Origin: Brooklawnia sp937867175
GTDB lineage: Bacteria; Actinomycetota; Actinomycetes; Propionibacteriales; Propionibacteriaceae
Assembly (NCBI GenBank): GCA_036821905.1
Contig: DAISIR010000011.1
Span: 1 to 64,000 of the forward strand
Length of the DNA: 64,000 bases
Direction: 5' to 3'
Positions 16,701 to 24,093 of this stretch are shown here, piece after piece. The notes beneath the pieces were generated by a model, which saw only the letters and a program-made list of their open reading frames with translations, did not search any database and was not told where the DNA came from. The translations under genes and the position numbers were made by a program. Numbering within the stretch: position 1 is the stretch's first letter; every line of letters begins with the position of its first letter.

Positions 16701-19243
16701 AATGAGGGCAGCAGCAGTTGCGCGAGCAGCAGCACCAGCCAGCAGGCCGCCACCTGCCAAGCCGGCGCCACCAACGCCACGATGAGCCCGAGTACCGAGA
16801 AGATGGGCACCAGGGAGCGCCGCAGGTTGTCGAACATCTTCCAGATGCCGAGGCCATCCAATCCGGTGTGGCGGCCGAAGATCCACGGCAGCAACTGCCA
16901 GTCGCCCCGCACCCAACGGTGCTGCCGCTTGGTGTCGACCTCGTAGCTGGTCGGGTATTCCTCGACCACCTCGATGTCGGTGACCAGGCCGGATCGGGCA
17001 TAGTTGCCTTCCAGCAGGTCATGCGACAAGACGGTGTTCTCCGGAATCCGGTCACGCAGGGCGGCCTCGAGCGCGTCAATCTCATAGATGCCCTTGCCGC
17101 TGAACGATCCGCGACCGAAGAGATCCTGGTAGACGTCGGAGATGGCCACCGCGTAGGGCGTCAGACCGCGCTGGGTGGAGTAGACCGACTGGAAGGTGGA
17201 AGTGTCGTCGACCGACGGCAGGCTCGGGGTGACTCGCGGCTGGAGCACAGAGAAGCCGCGGCTGACCTTTCCGCTGGCCGGGTCGACCATCGGCTGATTC
17301 AGGGGGTGCGCGATCTTTCCGATCAGCTTCTTCGCGGTGTCGCGCGGCAGCCGGGTGTCGGAGTCGAGTGTGATCACGTAGCGGAAGCGGCCGGGGATTC
17401 GTCCCTCGAAAGCCATGTAGCTGGTGCCCGTGGCGCCGCGCAGGTAGGCGTTGAGCTCCATCAGCTTGCCGCGCTTGCGCTCCCAGCCCATCCAGGCGTC
17501 TTCGCTCGGATTCCAGCGCCGTTCGCGGTGGAAGAGCAGGAACCGGTCACCATACTTCTCGTTCAGGGCTCGGATCCGGTTCCGGGCGAGGTTGAGCAGG
17601 GTCTGGTCGTCAGGGGTGTGTTCGGTGGCGGCGTCGGCCCAGTCGGTCGCCGCAGCAAAATAGACCTCCCCGTCATCGTTTGCCAGGAAGTGCACCTCCA
17701 AGGTGTCCACCAGCTCATCGATACCGTCGGCCGAGGTGATCATGGTCGGCACCACGACCAGGGTGCGCAACGCGTCCGGCACCCCATTGCGCAACTCAAG
17801 CCCCGGACGTGCGGTGGTGGGCAGTATCCGAGAAAGAGCATAGTTCAGCAGGGCAAGCACCAATTCGCTGGCCGGGCCGCCGGCCAGCACGGCCAGCGCC
17901 ACGACCATGCCGATCGACAGGTCGCCCGCCAGGGCGGTCATCGCCCACAACAGCAGACCCACGACAAGGGCGGTCGCGAGCAGCAGGCCGCCGATGTAGC
18001 CGGGCAGACCCATCGCCTTGATCAAGCGGACTCGGCGTTCCCGCAGCGTCGGCCGGTAACCGAGGTCGGTTTCGAAGCTGGGCAGCCCATCATCGACCAA
18101 CCAGAAGCCGATGTCGCGACCCACATCATCGGGTGACTCGCGGGCCACCGAGATCACCGCCCGCGCCACATCCAATTCCTCCTGTCCGGAGCCACGGGCG
18201 AGTCTTTCGATGGCGGACCGGTACGAGTTGCGGGTGGCGAAGTCGAGTTCGCGGTAGCCGGTGCTGATGCGCAGTTCGGCCTCGATCGCGCTCACCGATT
18301 CCAGCCAGTCCTCCCAGTTGACGTCGTTGACCAGACGCAAGGAGTGGAAGATGTTGCGCATCGTGACGGTGGCGACCGACTGCGCGGCCAGATCCTCCTG
18401 GATGACCGACTCGGCGAGGCCGCCGAGCAGAGCCAGCTGGCCCTCCAGCCAATCGTCGAAGCCCGCAATAACCTGACCGCTCAACCGACGAAGCAGTTGG
18501 ACGCAGAAGGCTCGGCTGGCCTGACCAGTCTGCTCGGCAGGCAGCAGGGACTTGTCGAACTCGACGGGGCTCGGACGATCCAGACCGAGCAGCTGATCGG
18601 CGAGTTCGTCGCCCTGCTGGCGATGTCGAGTGGCGGCCACCAGGAGTTGCGCCTGCCGACGGGCATTCTCGATGAGCAGGATACGCAGATTGATGGGCAC
18701 CGCCCAGAGTTCGCCGAGGGTCAGTGCCTTGCGGCGTTCGTAGGCGGAGATGTAGCGGGCCAACTGGTCGGGGTGGAAGAGGCTGTCGGTGTGCGCGACG
18801 TAGGCCCACACGATGGCGAAGATCCTGGGATGGCCGGCGAGGGCGCCCGGCCCCAGTTTCGGCAGCTGGCTGAAGTAGCCACGGGGCAGGTCGCGACGCG
18901 CCAGCCGGGTGTTCTCCTCCAAGGTGTGGAAGTTGTCTATCAGCCACTCGGACGCCGGGCTCATCGGCCCGCCGCTGGCGGCGGCCCGACTCAGGGCGAG
19001 GTAGCACTCCCCCAGGACGCTGGCGTTGTCCCGCATCCGCTGCAGCAGCGAGACCACCGGCTTGGCGCGTCGGGAGACCATGTGGCTGTCGGCCAACGAC
19101 ATGGCGTGCCTGGCCAACTGCTCCTCGCTGAACAGTGCCGACCGGATGGGTTGATCCTCGCTCCACGGGTCGGTCGACCGCCGCCCGAACGCCGTAACCT
19201 GGGTTGTCACCTGTTTGACCACGTTTCCCTTGAACTCCAACAA
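10718..19243 (-). CDS. Cyclic beta-1,2-glucan synthase-like protein (GT84 + glucoamylase-like + GH94)
   Basis: A 2841-residue membrane enzyme, close to the size of Brucella Cgs (about 2830). In order: a helical N-terminal region with two hydrophobic segments at about 413-470; a GT84-type glycosyltransferase domain at about 492-790 with DSDT at 627-630 and QHRWVRGDW at 774-782; further membrane segments at about 812-855 and 940-978; a glucoamylase-like domain from about 1040 (TNIGLYFL, then NWYDTETGKPL); two NdvB/GH94 beta-sandwich regions; and the GH94 (alpha/alpha)6 catalytic domain with DWNDGM at 2509-2514 (Asp2512). In characterised homologues the GT84 part initiates and elongates and the GH94 phosphorylase part trims linear beta-1,2-glucan before cyclisation. 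The start is TTG at 19243 or GTG at 19222. Confidence 0.85.
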   Translation of the reverse strand: MLEFKGNVVKQVTTQVTAFGRRSTDPWSEDQPIRSALFSEEQLARHAMSLADSHMVSRRAKPVVSLLQRMRDNASVLGECYLALSRAAASGGPMSPASEWLIDNFHTLEENTRLARRDLPRGYFSQLPKLGPGALAGHPRIFAIVWAYVAHTDSLFHPDQLARYISAYERRKALTLGELWAVPINLRILLIENARRQAQLLVAATRHRQQGDELADQLLGLDRPSPVEFDKSLLPAEQTGQASRAFCVQLLRRLSGQVIAGFDDWLEGQLALLGGLAESVIQEDLAAQSVATVTMRNIFHSLRLVNDVNWEDWLESVSAIEAELRISTGYRELDFATRNSYRSAIERLARGSGQEELDVARAVISVARESPDDVGRDIGFWLVDDGLPSFETDLGYRPTLRERRVRLIKAMGLPGYIGGLLLATALVVGLLLWAMTALAGDLSIGMVVALAVLAGGPASELVLALLNYALSRILPTTARPGLELRNGVPDALRTLVVVPTMITSADGIDELVDTLEVHFLANDDGEVYFAAATDWADAATEHTPDDQTLLNLARNRIRALNEKYGDRFLLFHRERRWNPSEDAWMGWERKRGKLMELNAYLRGATGTSYMAFEGRIPGRFRYVITLDSDTRLPRDTAKKLIGKIAHPLNQPMVDPASGKVSRGFSVLQPRVTPSLPSVDDTSTFQSVYSTQRGLTPYAVAISDVYQDLFGRGSFSGKGIYEIDALEAALRDRIPENTVLSHDLLEGNYARSGLVTDIEVVEEYPTSYEVDTKRQHRWVRGDWQLLPWIFGRHTGLDGLGIWKMFDNLRRSLVPIFSVLGLIVALVAPAWQVAACWLVLLLAQLLLPSLIGIVSALFAPSRGITSSSKYHSIGANLGHALALAGLNFVFVAHRAWSNADAIVRTGWRMTVSHRNLLEWTTAAASAKQATGTLRRFAQQMAGGLVPPAAALLVAAISGWGQLLVALPAVLAWAVAPLVAQRVSARLEPVELLADKGDLAELRLVARRTWGFFETFVTADQLHLPPDNFQEDPEPRIAHRTSPTNIGLYFLTVISARDFGWIGDCETVDRLQATMASARNLEHQHGHLYNWYDTETGKPLSPRYVSSVDSGNYVGHLLVLASFCREWRENPPTPVDPRKGLADGVGLLEQVVSELPEKRWTGCDRAGAQAHVGAIRQGFATLVAGPLTIQSLTAFGVKVGELVGVGGLPGTLRHVAQSLARSVSSALRDLALDDEGRRELVDRLAVVEAQAREEFRSTDFDFVYDHERRLLSVGYNVDEAKLDESSYDLMASEARLGSYVAIAKNDLPTRHWTRLGRSVTAVGGGAALLSWSGSMFEYLMPMLVMRQPATGLLITSCELAVQRQIQYAKQVGCPVWGISEAGYFARDPQMNYQYSPFGVPGLGLVRGLSNNLVIAPYASGLASMVNPREAMVNYRRLAKLGARGRYGFYESLDFTRRRLREGQQFEIVRSYMAHHQGMTIVAIANVVFDGAMRDRFHDEPMVKAAELLLEERAPEHVPVSTTRRAVDSEPRSTKALVTPIERVYTGQAALAPHLQMMSNGRLSLALTSAGASWLRWGGLAVTRWSSERNGFAGTDHLYIRDTESGRVWTPTPLPVHRLPEQYQVRFTEDRARFSLHLDTDLTVVVQHQVSPEADAVVRKMTITNDGARTRHLDAVSYQELVLAQRADARAHPVFSKMFVHTEFLDEGSVLVATRRRRSPSDPEIWAAHFVTADRGHEHLPDQPTPETDRRNFLGRGRGLDDPAQLAPGGRPTGTTGYTLDPIFSLSQPVALPPGERVVLSWWTVVAADRDGLLRLVDHHRTVGASERLSMLAWTQAQVQLRHLGIEAEDAALFQNLAGRVMYPQLDLRAPAQELTAARPQSDLWQMGISGDLPILVVRIRDVADMALVREVVHAFEFWRARRFAVDVVLLNEQATSYAQELQLDLETAAHSISLRTGHPDSTGQIFVVRRDQVAAEAIAALFGTAAVVLVARRGSISQQMPPRPEQRVGGGRLHALPRRGPDTPLQPANAAADLRFFNGFGGFNDDGDEYVVISDQGRPTPAPWTNVVANEQFGFLATAEGGGCTWWRNSRDNQLTSWRNDPVTNRVSEAIYVRDDDSAAIWSPTAAVAEDGRHITRHGFGYTTYSFEGPELAMEQTVFVPLDDSVKISLLKLTNKSRRRMRLTVTSYAEVVLGQHRDLTARHLITESDPVTSALLVRNPFSVDYADQLVFCDMAGRQTSWTGDRSEFLGPPASWQQPHAVTRTEPLSNRVGAGLDPCLAMQRPVRLEPGESIEFPILLGAGVDLAEVRTLLGRYRGRDLGAVLDQVREHWRGLLAQVQVSTPEGSFDVMLNGWLLYQTMACRMLARVGYYQASGAYGFRDQLQDSMAVVLIDQQLAREHLLRAAGRQFGEGDVQHWWLPATGAGVRTRITDDVVWLANAAVRYLDVTGDYGVLDEQVGFLSGDPLGQDEQERFFTPQVSGRTASLYEHCVLGLEQAFRYGRNGLPLMGTGDWNDGMNRVGAAGEGESVWLGWFLHATLTAFLPLARRRGDRSFATRALAEQQRLLEALEDAGWDGEWYRRAYFDDGTPLGSSGRVECQIDGIVQSWAVLSQSSHPERTGRAMESMYDHLVDHEHRLIRLFTAPFDVSEPDPGYIRAYPPGVRENGGQYTHGAVWSILAWAALGRDDRAGEAFQLINPVNHALDAEAAEGYRVEPYVLAADVYSVEPYAGRGGWTWYTGSAGWLYRAGLEAILGLRRHGERLEVRCCLPCDWGSASVRYKHGDARYDIDIQGEPGQGRVVVECTVDQQPVPVVNGAAMINLDRSAGTHWVNVRLGGQVSVADTE

Positions 19244-19284
19244 AGCCGCAGCTCACCCTACCCAAAGGCACCGGGGCAAGATGC

Positions 19285-19331
19285 GACGTCCCCCGGCGAA
19301 AGGGCTCAGCAGCCCTCCGGCGGGGGACGTC
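19285..19331 (-). terminator. Two-level stem-loop after the cyclophilin gene
   Basis: GACGTCCCCCG (19285-19295) pairs perfectly with CGGGGGACGTC (19321-19331), and an inner hairpin AGGGCT/AGCCCT (19301-19316) sits in between. It lies between the cyclophilin stop (19346) and the glucan synthase start (19243), both on the minus strand, and so should separate the two transcripts. No long T-tract follows. Confidence 0.7.
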
Positions 19332-19345
19332 AGCGACGTATGCCG

Positions 19346-19855
<510 letters not shown>

Positions 19856-20011
19856 TGGGCGCCTTCCTGGTAATGAGTCCTCCTCATCCTTGCAGACCGC
19901 CCGGGTAATCTGTCTCGCTTGCCACATCGTGCCGAGCCGAGCACGTAGCGTTGACAACAGCTCGACTACGAGCAAGCTCGATTACGGGCCCAGAACAGAA
20001 CGGAGTGGATT

Positions 20012-20947
20012 ATGACCTGCAGGTGCAAGAAAGCGTGCTCTGCCGTCGAAACGGCCGCCGAGGAAGCGCTCGAGCAGGGCAGCAACGCCTTCACGGATGC
20101 AGTCAACTACATCACCCCCCGCGCCAAGCAGGCCGGGCAGCACACCTATGACTACGCCAAGGACGCGGCACAGCGGGTATCCGAGGGTGTCAGCCCCTTC
20201 ATCCAGGACGCGCGTGATCGCATCGTCCCGTTGGTCAGCGAGGCGGCCGAACGAATGCAACCCACCCTTGAGCACGCCTATGAGACCGCCAAGGACCGGG
20301 TGGAACACGACGTCTACCCGGTCTTCCAAGATCTGTGGACCGACGCCAACGAGAACCCGACGGTGCAGGAGGCTTCCCGGCGAGGCCGTTCTGCGGTGGC
20401 TGCGCTGCGCGGCGACCTGCTGCTGCCCGAGCCCAAGCCGGTGCCTGTCAAGCGTGAGGGTGGCTTGCTCGGCAAGATCCTCACGGTCCTCGGGATCGCC
20501 GCAGTTGTGGGCGTCGTGGTGATCGTCATCCGCGCGGTGCTGGGCAGTGACGACGACGGCTGGTCCCCGGCGGAACCGATGCGTCCGGGCCACGAGGACG
20601 AAGAGGCCGCCTGGGGTGACAGCCCGTTCGACAGCGATTCGGACGTGGACACCAGCGCCCAGGAGTCGATCGACGAGGCCGAGGAGGCCATGGTCTCCGA
20701 GGGTGGCCCGCTCAATCCGGAAGATCAGTCCGGGGCCGGCGAGTCTGCGCAGCGGGCCGAGCAGGGCTACGGCGAAGGCGCCTACGTCGGTTCCGAGCCG
20801 CCGGAAGGCTTCATCATCAAGGGCAATGAGCGCTCGATGAAGTACCACACCCCAGAGGCCGCGGGCTACGACCGCACCAACGCCGACGTCTGGTTCAACA
20901 GTGAGGAGGCGGCGCTGGCCGCCGGCTTCATCCGCGCGCTGCGGTGA
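20012..20947 (+). CDS. Single-pass membrane protein with amphipathic N-terminus and C-terminal GN-SM-YH module
   Basis: A 311-residue protein I cannot name. Residues 10-130 are an alanine- and charge-rich helical stretch of apolipoprotein/LEA-like character. One transmembrane helix lies at about 155-175 (ILTVLGIAAVVGVVVIVIRA). A strongly acidic linker covers 178-255. The C-terminus (262-309) contains GNERSMKYHTP and then WFNSEEAALAAGF. This short module occurs at the end of various actinobacterial proteins and is, as I recall, named the sunset domain. Function unknown; a surface or membrane-stress role is only a guess. A good stem-loop follows the gene. Confidence 0.75.
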   Translation: MTCRCKKACSAVETAAEEALEQGSNAFTDAVNYITPRAKQAGQHTYDYAKDAAQRVSEGVSPFIQDARDRIVPLVSEAAERMQPTLEHAYETAKDRVEHDVYPVFQDLWTDANENPTVQEASRRGRSAVAALRGDLLLPEPKPVPVKREGGLLGKILTVLGIAAVVGVVVIVIRAVLGSDDDGWSPAEPMRPGHEDEEAAWGDSPFDSDSDVDTSAQESIDEAEEAMVSEGGPLNPEDQSGAGESAQRAEQGYGEGAYVGSEPPEGFIIKGNERSMKYHTPEAAGYDRTNADVWFNSEEAALAAGFIRALR

Positions 20948-20971
20948 CCTGACCGAGCCAAGTCATTCGAG

Positions 20972-21003
20972 GGGCCGGCTGGTGCGAACGCACTGGCCGG
21001 CCC
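20972..21003 (+). terminator. Stem-loop terminator after the membrane protein gene
   Basis: The arms GGGCCGGCTGGTGC (from 20972) and GCACTGGCCGGCCC (to 21003) pair over 14 positions, counting two G-U wobbles, around a four-base loop. It begins 25 bases after the stop at 20947. The tract after the stem is not T-rich, as often seen in high-GC genomes. Confidence 0.6.
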
Positions 21004-21189
21004 TTCGGCGTCGTCCCGCATGGCAGGTGTTGTCCGGAGAACTGCGTGGTGTTGTCCGCACCGAAGTCGTGTTGTCCGTGGAGTCTGCGGGCTTGGCGGT
21101 GGCCTGCCGGATCGGCTTTAGTGGGTCTCACCCCACAGCCGAGCCGGCTCCCACCCCCAGCCGGCCGGCCAGCCCACAGGAGACACCGA

Positions 21190-21678
21190 ATGAGCACCAT
21201 CATCACCGCCCACGATTGGGTGGACGCCGCACCCTTCCGCGCTTGGGTCCGCCAACTGGTCAGCGATACCGGGCTACCCTGGCGGGCCATCGCCCACGCG
21301 GCGGGTGTAACCTCCGCCACCGTGCATGCCCTGCTGGCCGGCAGGAACGGGCATCCGGTGCGTCGGCTACGGCAGATGGACGGCCGTCTGCTCCTGCAGC
21401 TCGACCACCAGCGCCTCGCGGCCCTCGCTGGCGAGCCGGCGTCCTGCGATTCGTTGCGCGCGCTGGCGTGGTCGCTCGGCCTGCGGGGTTGTCGCCCCGC
21501 AGAGATTGCCGAATTCGTGGGGGTGGACGCGCTCAGCATCCGCAACTTGATGGCTGGCGGGTCCATCTGGTGTTCCCGGCTGCAGCTCTTGCGGGCCGAG
21601 GCGGCCTGTGAGGCATGGGGCGTCGATCCGAAGCGCGTGCTGTGGGCCAGCACCGCCTCGACTCGGCTGAGCGCCTGA
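21190..21678 (+). CDS. Helix-turn-helix DNA-binding protein with two HTH-like units
   Basis: A 162-residue protein. Residues 22-45 (LPWRAIAHAAGVTSATVHAL) fit an XRE/Cro-like helix-turn-helix, and a second similar unit follows at about 103-125 (CRPAEIAEFVGVDALSIRNL). Each is followed by a basic helix. The ATG at 21190 is preceded by CAGGAG eight bases upstream; the frame is open further 5' but without a ribosome site. Its stop overlaps the start of the prepilin peptidase gene (TGATG), so the two are translationally coupled. It may regulate or share conditions with that peptidase; the target is unknown. Confidence 0.72.
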   Translation: MSTIITAHDWVDAAPFRAWVRQLVSDTGLPWRAIAHAAGVTSATVHALLAGRNGHPVRRLRQMDGRLLLQLDHQRLAALAGEPASCDSLRALAWSLGLRGCRPAEIAEFVGVDALSIRNLMAGGSIWCSRLQLLRAEAACEAWGVDPKRVLWASTASTRLSA

Positions 21679-22370
21679 TGCCCGTTCTCGACTGGCTCGG
21701 CCCGGCCGTCATCGCGCTGCTGCTGACCGGCGTCCAGCTGATGATTGTGGCCCGGCACCCCGAGCCTGCCTCCGACGAGCCAGACGCCCAGCACAAACTG
21801 CGTTACGCCGACCTGGTGCGACCATCGGTCGTGCCGAGTCTGATGGCGGCGACGCTGGCCTGTTGCCTGGCGGTGCTCGGCTGGGCTCCGGTTCAGATGC
21901 GCGGCGTCGGTCTCGTCTGGGGCAGCGCCGCCCTGGTCTTGGTGTCGGTGGACGCCCGCACCACCTGGCTCCCGATCAGGGCCAGCCACTTCACGGCGGC
22001 GGCGCTCATCATGGCGACCCTCATCACCGCGATTTGGGCACCCGACGGTGCGCGACTGGCGCTGCATGCTTTGCTCGGAGCTGCCGCATCCGGCGGGGTG
22101 TTCGCGCTGCTGTGGTGGATCAGCCGCTCGATCGGCTTCGGTGACGTCCGGTTGGCCGCGATGGCCGGCGGGTTGACTGGCATGTGGTCAATGGAGCTTT
22201 GGTACACCAGCCTGCTGGCCGGCTCGATCGCGGCGGCCTGCTGGGGGGTGACTGTCAGCCTGTGGCGTCGCCGACGCCCCTCCCCTTTGGGCAAAGCCTT
22301 CGCCTATGGCCCCGGACTGTGGCTCGGGCCATGGCTGGGTTGGGCGTGGCTGGCGGTGGCCGCGCGCTGA
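21678..22370 (+). CDS. A24 family prepilin peptidase (short, TadV/CpaA-like)
   Basis: A 230-residue polytopic membrane protein with about six to seven hydrophobic helices. The two catalytic aspartates of the type IV prepilin peptidase family are visible: Asp92 (VDARTTWLP) and Asp156 in the GxGD motif (GFGDVR). The N-terminal methyltransferase domain of PilD is missing, as in TadV/CpaA and archaeal relatives. It should cleave leader peptides of type IV-like pilins or pseudopilins at the inner membrane face. No pilin, ATPase or secretin gene is in the window, so its substrates must lie elsewhere. It is coupled to the HTH gene upstream. Confidence 0.85.
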   Translation: MPVLDWLGPAVIALLLTGVQLMIVARHPEPASDEPDAQHKLRYADLVRPSVVPSLMAATLACCLAVLGWAPVQMRGVGLVWGSAALVLVSVDARTTWLPIRASHFTAAALIMATLITAIWAPDGARLALHALLGAAASGGVFALLWWISRSIGFGDVRLAAMAGGLTGMWSMELWYTSLLAGSIAAACWGVTVSLWRRRRPSPLGKAFAYGPGLWLGPWLGWAWLAVAAR

Positions 22371-23414
22371 TCAGCCGCGCACGCGGTTGGTGGTGTCAAC
22401 CCAGCGGACGAGCAGTTCTGCCGCCGTCCCCTCGTCGATCGCGGCGGCAACACGTTCAAGCGGCCGGCGCAGTTGATCGGCGACGGGCTCGGTCAGACTG
22501 GGTCCATCGAAGGCGAGCAGCGTGGCGGCCGCGTTGAGAAGCACGATCTCACGCACCGGCCCGGTGCCGCCGGCCAAGACATCGCGAACCACCTGTGCGT
22601 TGCGGGCGGGCGGACCGCCGATCAGGTCGGCCGGCTTCGCCGGCTGGACTCCCAAGTCGGCCGGGTTGAGTTCGGTGCGCACCGCCTCGCCGCCGCCGAT
22701 GAGCCAGATATCAGACCGGGTGGTGGTGGTCAGCTCATCGAGACCGTCCTCACCGTGGAAGACCATGCCCCGGTTCCCGCGGGAGGCCAGCACCCCCGCG
22801 ACCAGTTCGGCGACATGCAGGTTCGCCATTCCGATGGCCTGAGCGTCAGGACGGGCCGGGTTGGCCAGTGGGCCAAGGAAGTTGAACGTGGTCTGAATAC
22901 CCAACTCCTTGCGGGCAGGTGCGGTGTGACGCAACGAGCCGTGGTACAGGGGCGCGAACAAAAAGACCAGTCCGCATTCGTCGAAGACCTGTCGCTGGCG
23001 CTCGGGCGCCACGTCAAGGGCCAGGCCCAAGGCCTCCAGACAGTCAGCGGTACCGCTCATCGAACTCGCTGCCCTGTTACCGTGCTTGACGACCTTCGCG
23101 CCTGCGGCGGCGGCCACGATGGCGGCCATCGTCGAGACGTTCACCGTGTTCGCGCGATCACCGCCGGACCCGACGACATCGACCGCGTTACGAGGCAGGT
23201 CGATCGGTGTGGCCTTGGCCAACATCCCGTTGGCAAGGGCGTCCAACTCGGTGATCGTCTCGCCCTTCGCGCGTAGCGCAACCATGAAACCCGCCATCTG
23301 CACGGGGCTAGCGTTTCCGGCAAGGATCTCTCCCATGGCCCACTCGGTGGTCGAGGCATCCAGGTCTTCACCGCGAACCAGACCGGTCAGGATGTTGGGC
23401 CATGTGAAATCCAT
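22371..23414 (-). CDS. trpD: Anthranilate phosphoribosyltransferase
   Basis: A 347-residue enzyme of tryptophan synthesis that joins anthranilate and PRPP to give phosphoribosylanthranilate. The PRPP/Mg loop GSGGDRANTVNVST (82-95) and the KHGNRAASS segment (usually KHGNR) are canonical, and the length is normal. ATG start with AAGGTGA upstream. The other trp genes are not adjacent, as is common for trpD in actinobacteria. The stop abuts the stop of the convergent prepilin peptidase gene with no gap. Confidence 0.95.
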   Translation of the reverse strand: MDFTWPNILTGLVRGEDLDASTTEWAMGEILAGNASPVQMAGFMVALRAKGETITELDALANGMLAKATPIDLPRNAVDVVGSGGDRANTVNVSTMAAIVAAAAGAKVVKHGNRAASSMSGTADCLEALGLALDVAPERQRQVFDECGLVFLFAPLYHGSLRHTAPARKELGIQTTFNFLGPLANPARPDAQAIGMANLHVAELVAGVLASRGNRGMVFHGEDGLDELTTTTRSDIWLIGGGEAVRTELNPADLGVQPAKPADLIGGPPARNAQVVRDVLAGGTGPVREIVLLNAAATLLAFDGPSLTEPVADQLRRPLERVAAAIDEGTAAELLVRWVDTTNRVRG

Positions 23415-23489
23415 GGCTTCACCTTAAACCGCCGGGGAGTCGACGGTTTCGCCGTCCCACCCCCAGTGCGCAACGTTGGTGAGCGAAGG

Positions 23490-23969
23490 TCAGCCCACGC
23501 GGTGGCGGCTGCCCGAGCCCGGGATGACCACGCCGGACGACAGCGGGTTCGTCCGGCCGGCGCGGGTGTCGCGAACCACCTGGGCCACGTCGTCGGGAAG
23601 GCGGATCGGATCGATCGGGTACGGCGAGATGCCCTCCGCCCGCGACCAGGCCGCCATCCAAGCATCAGCGGCGCGCGCGATCAGCAGCACGACGGGCGGG
23701 GCGTCCGGGATTTCGTCCTTGATCTGGTGTGACAGCCCCATTCCACCGGGTCGTGCCTCTCCATCGAAGACGGCGACGTCGAAGCTGTCGTTGTCGAGCG
23801 CCTCGATCAATGCCGGCCCGGTGGCGAACTCGGTGATCTCCACCTCGGGCAAGTCGGGAGCGATCTTGCGTCCGAGGGCGAGCCTGATCTGCTCCCTGAC
23901 CAAGCGGTCGCTGGAGTAGATGATCACCTTCAGCACTTCGGAGGCGGTCTGATCTTGGTTCTCGCTCAT
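23490..23969 (-). CDS. Receiver-like (pseudo-response regulator) protein without output domain
   Basis: A 159-residue protein resembling a CheY-like receiver: an N-terminal beta strand VLKVIIYSSDRLVRE, a central FDVAVFDGEARPGG where a phospho-acceptor Asp would sit, and a third strand PPVVLLIAR. The acidic pair normally found at the first strand is replaced by SSD and the helix is divergent, so phosphorylation is doubtful. A short Arg/Gly-rich tail follows and there is no DNA-binding domain. The ATG at 23969 has GAGGAAA at six bases. It lies just upstream of trpD on the same strand, an arrangement I recall from other actinobacteria. Role unknown. Confidence 0.72.
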   Translation of the reverse strand: MSENQDQTASEVLKVIIYSSDRLVREQIRLALGRKIAPDLPEVEITEFATGPALIEALDNDSFDVAVFDGEARPGGMGLSHQIKDEIPDAPPVVLLIARAADAWMAAWSRAEGISPYPIDPIRLPDDVAQVVRDTRAGRTNPLSSGVVIPGSGSRHRVG

Positions 23970-24093
23970 GGCTGTTTCCTCGCGCTTCACCGGCGCCGCC
24001 CCACGATGGCCGCACCACTGGTCATGGCGATGCTATCGCGTTCATCCCGCCGGACGAACAAAACCCGCTTGCCCGCCACGGAAGAATGGGGGC

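Noticed and set aside
19950..19985. TTGACA at 19951 as a sigma-70 promoter for the gene at 20012
   Set aside because: No acceptable -10 element at 16-19 base spacing was found.
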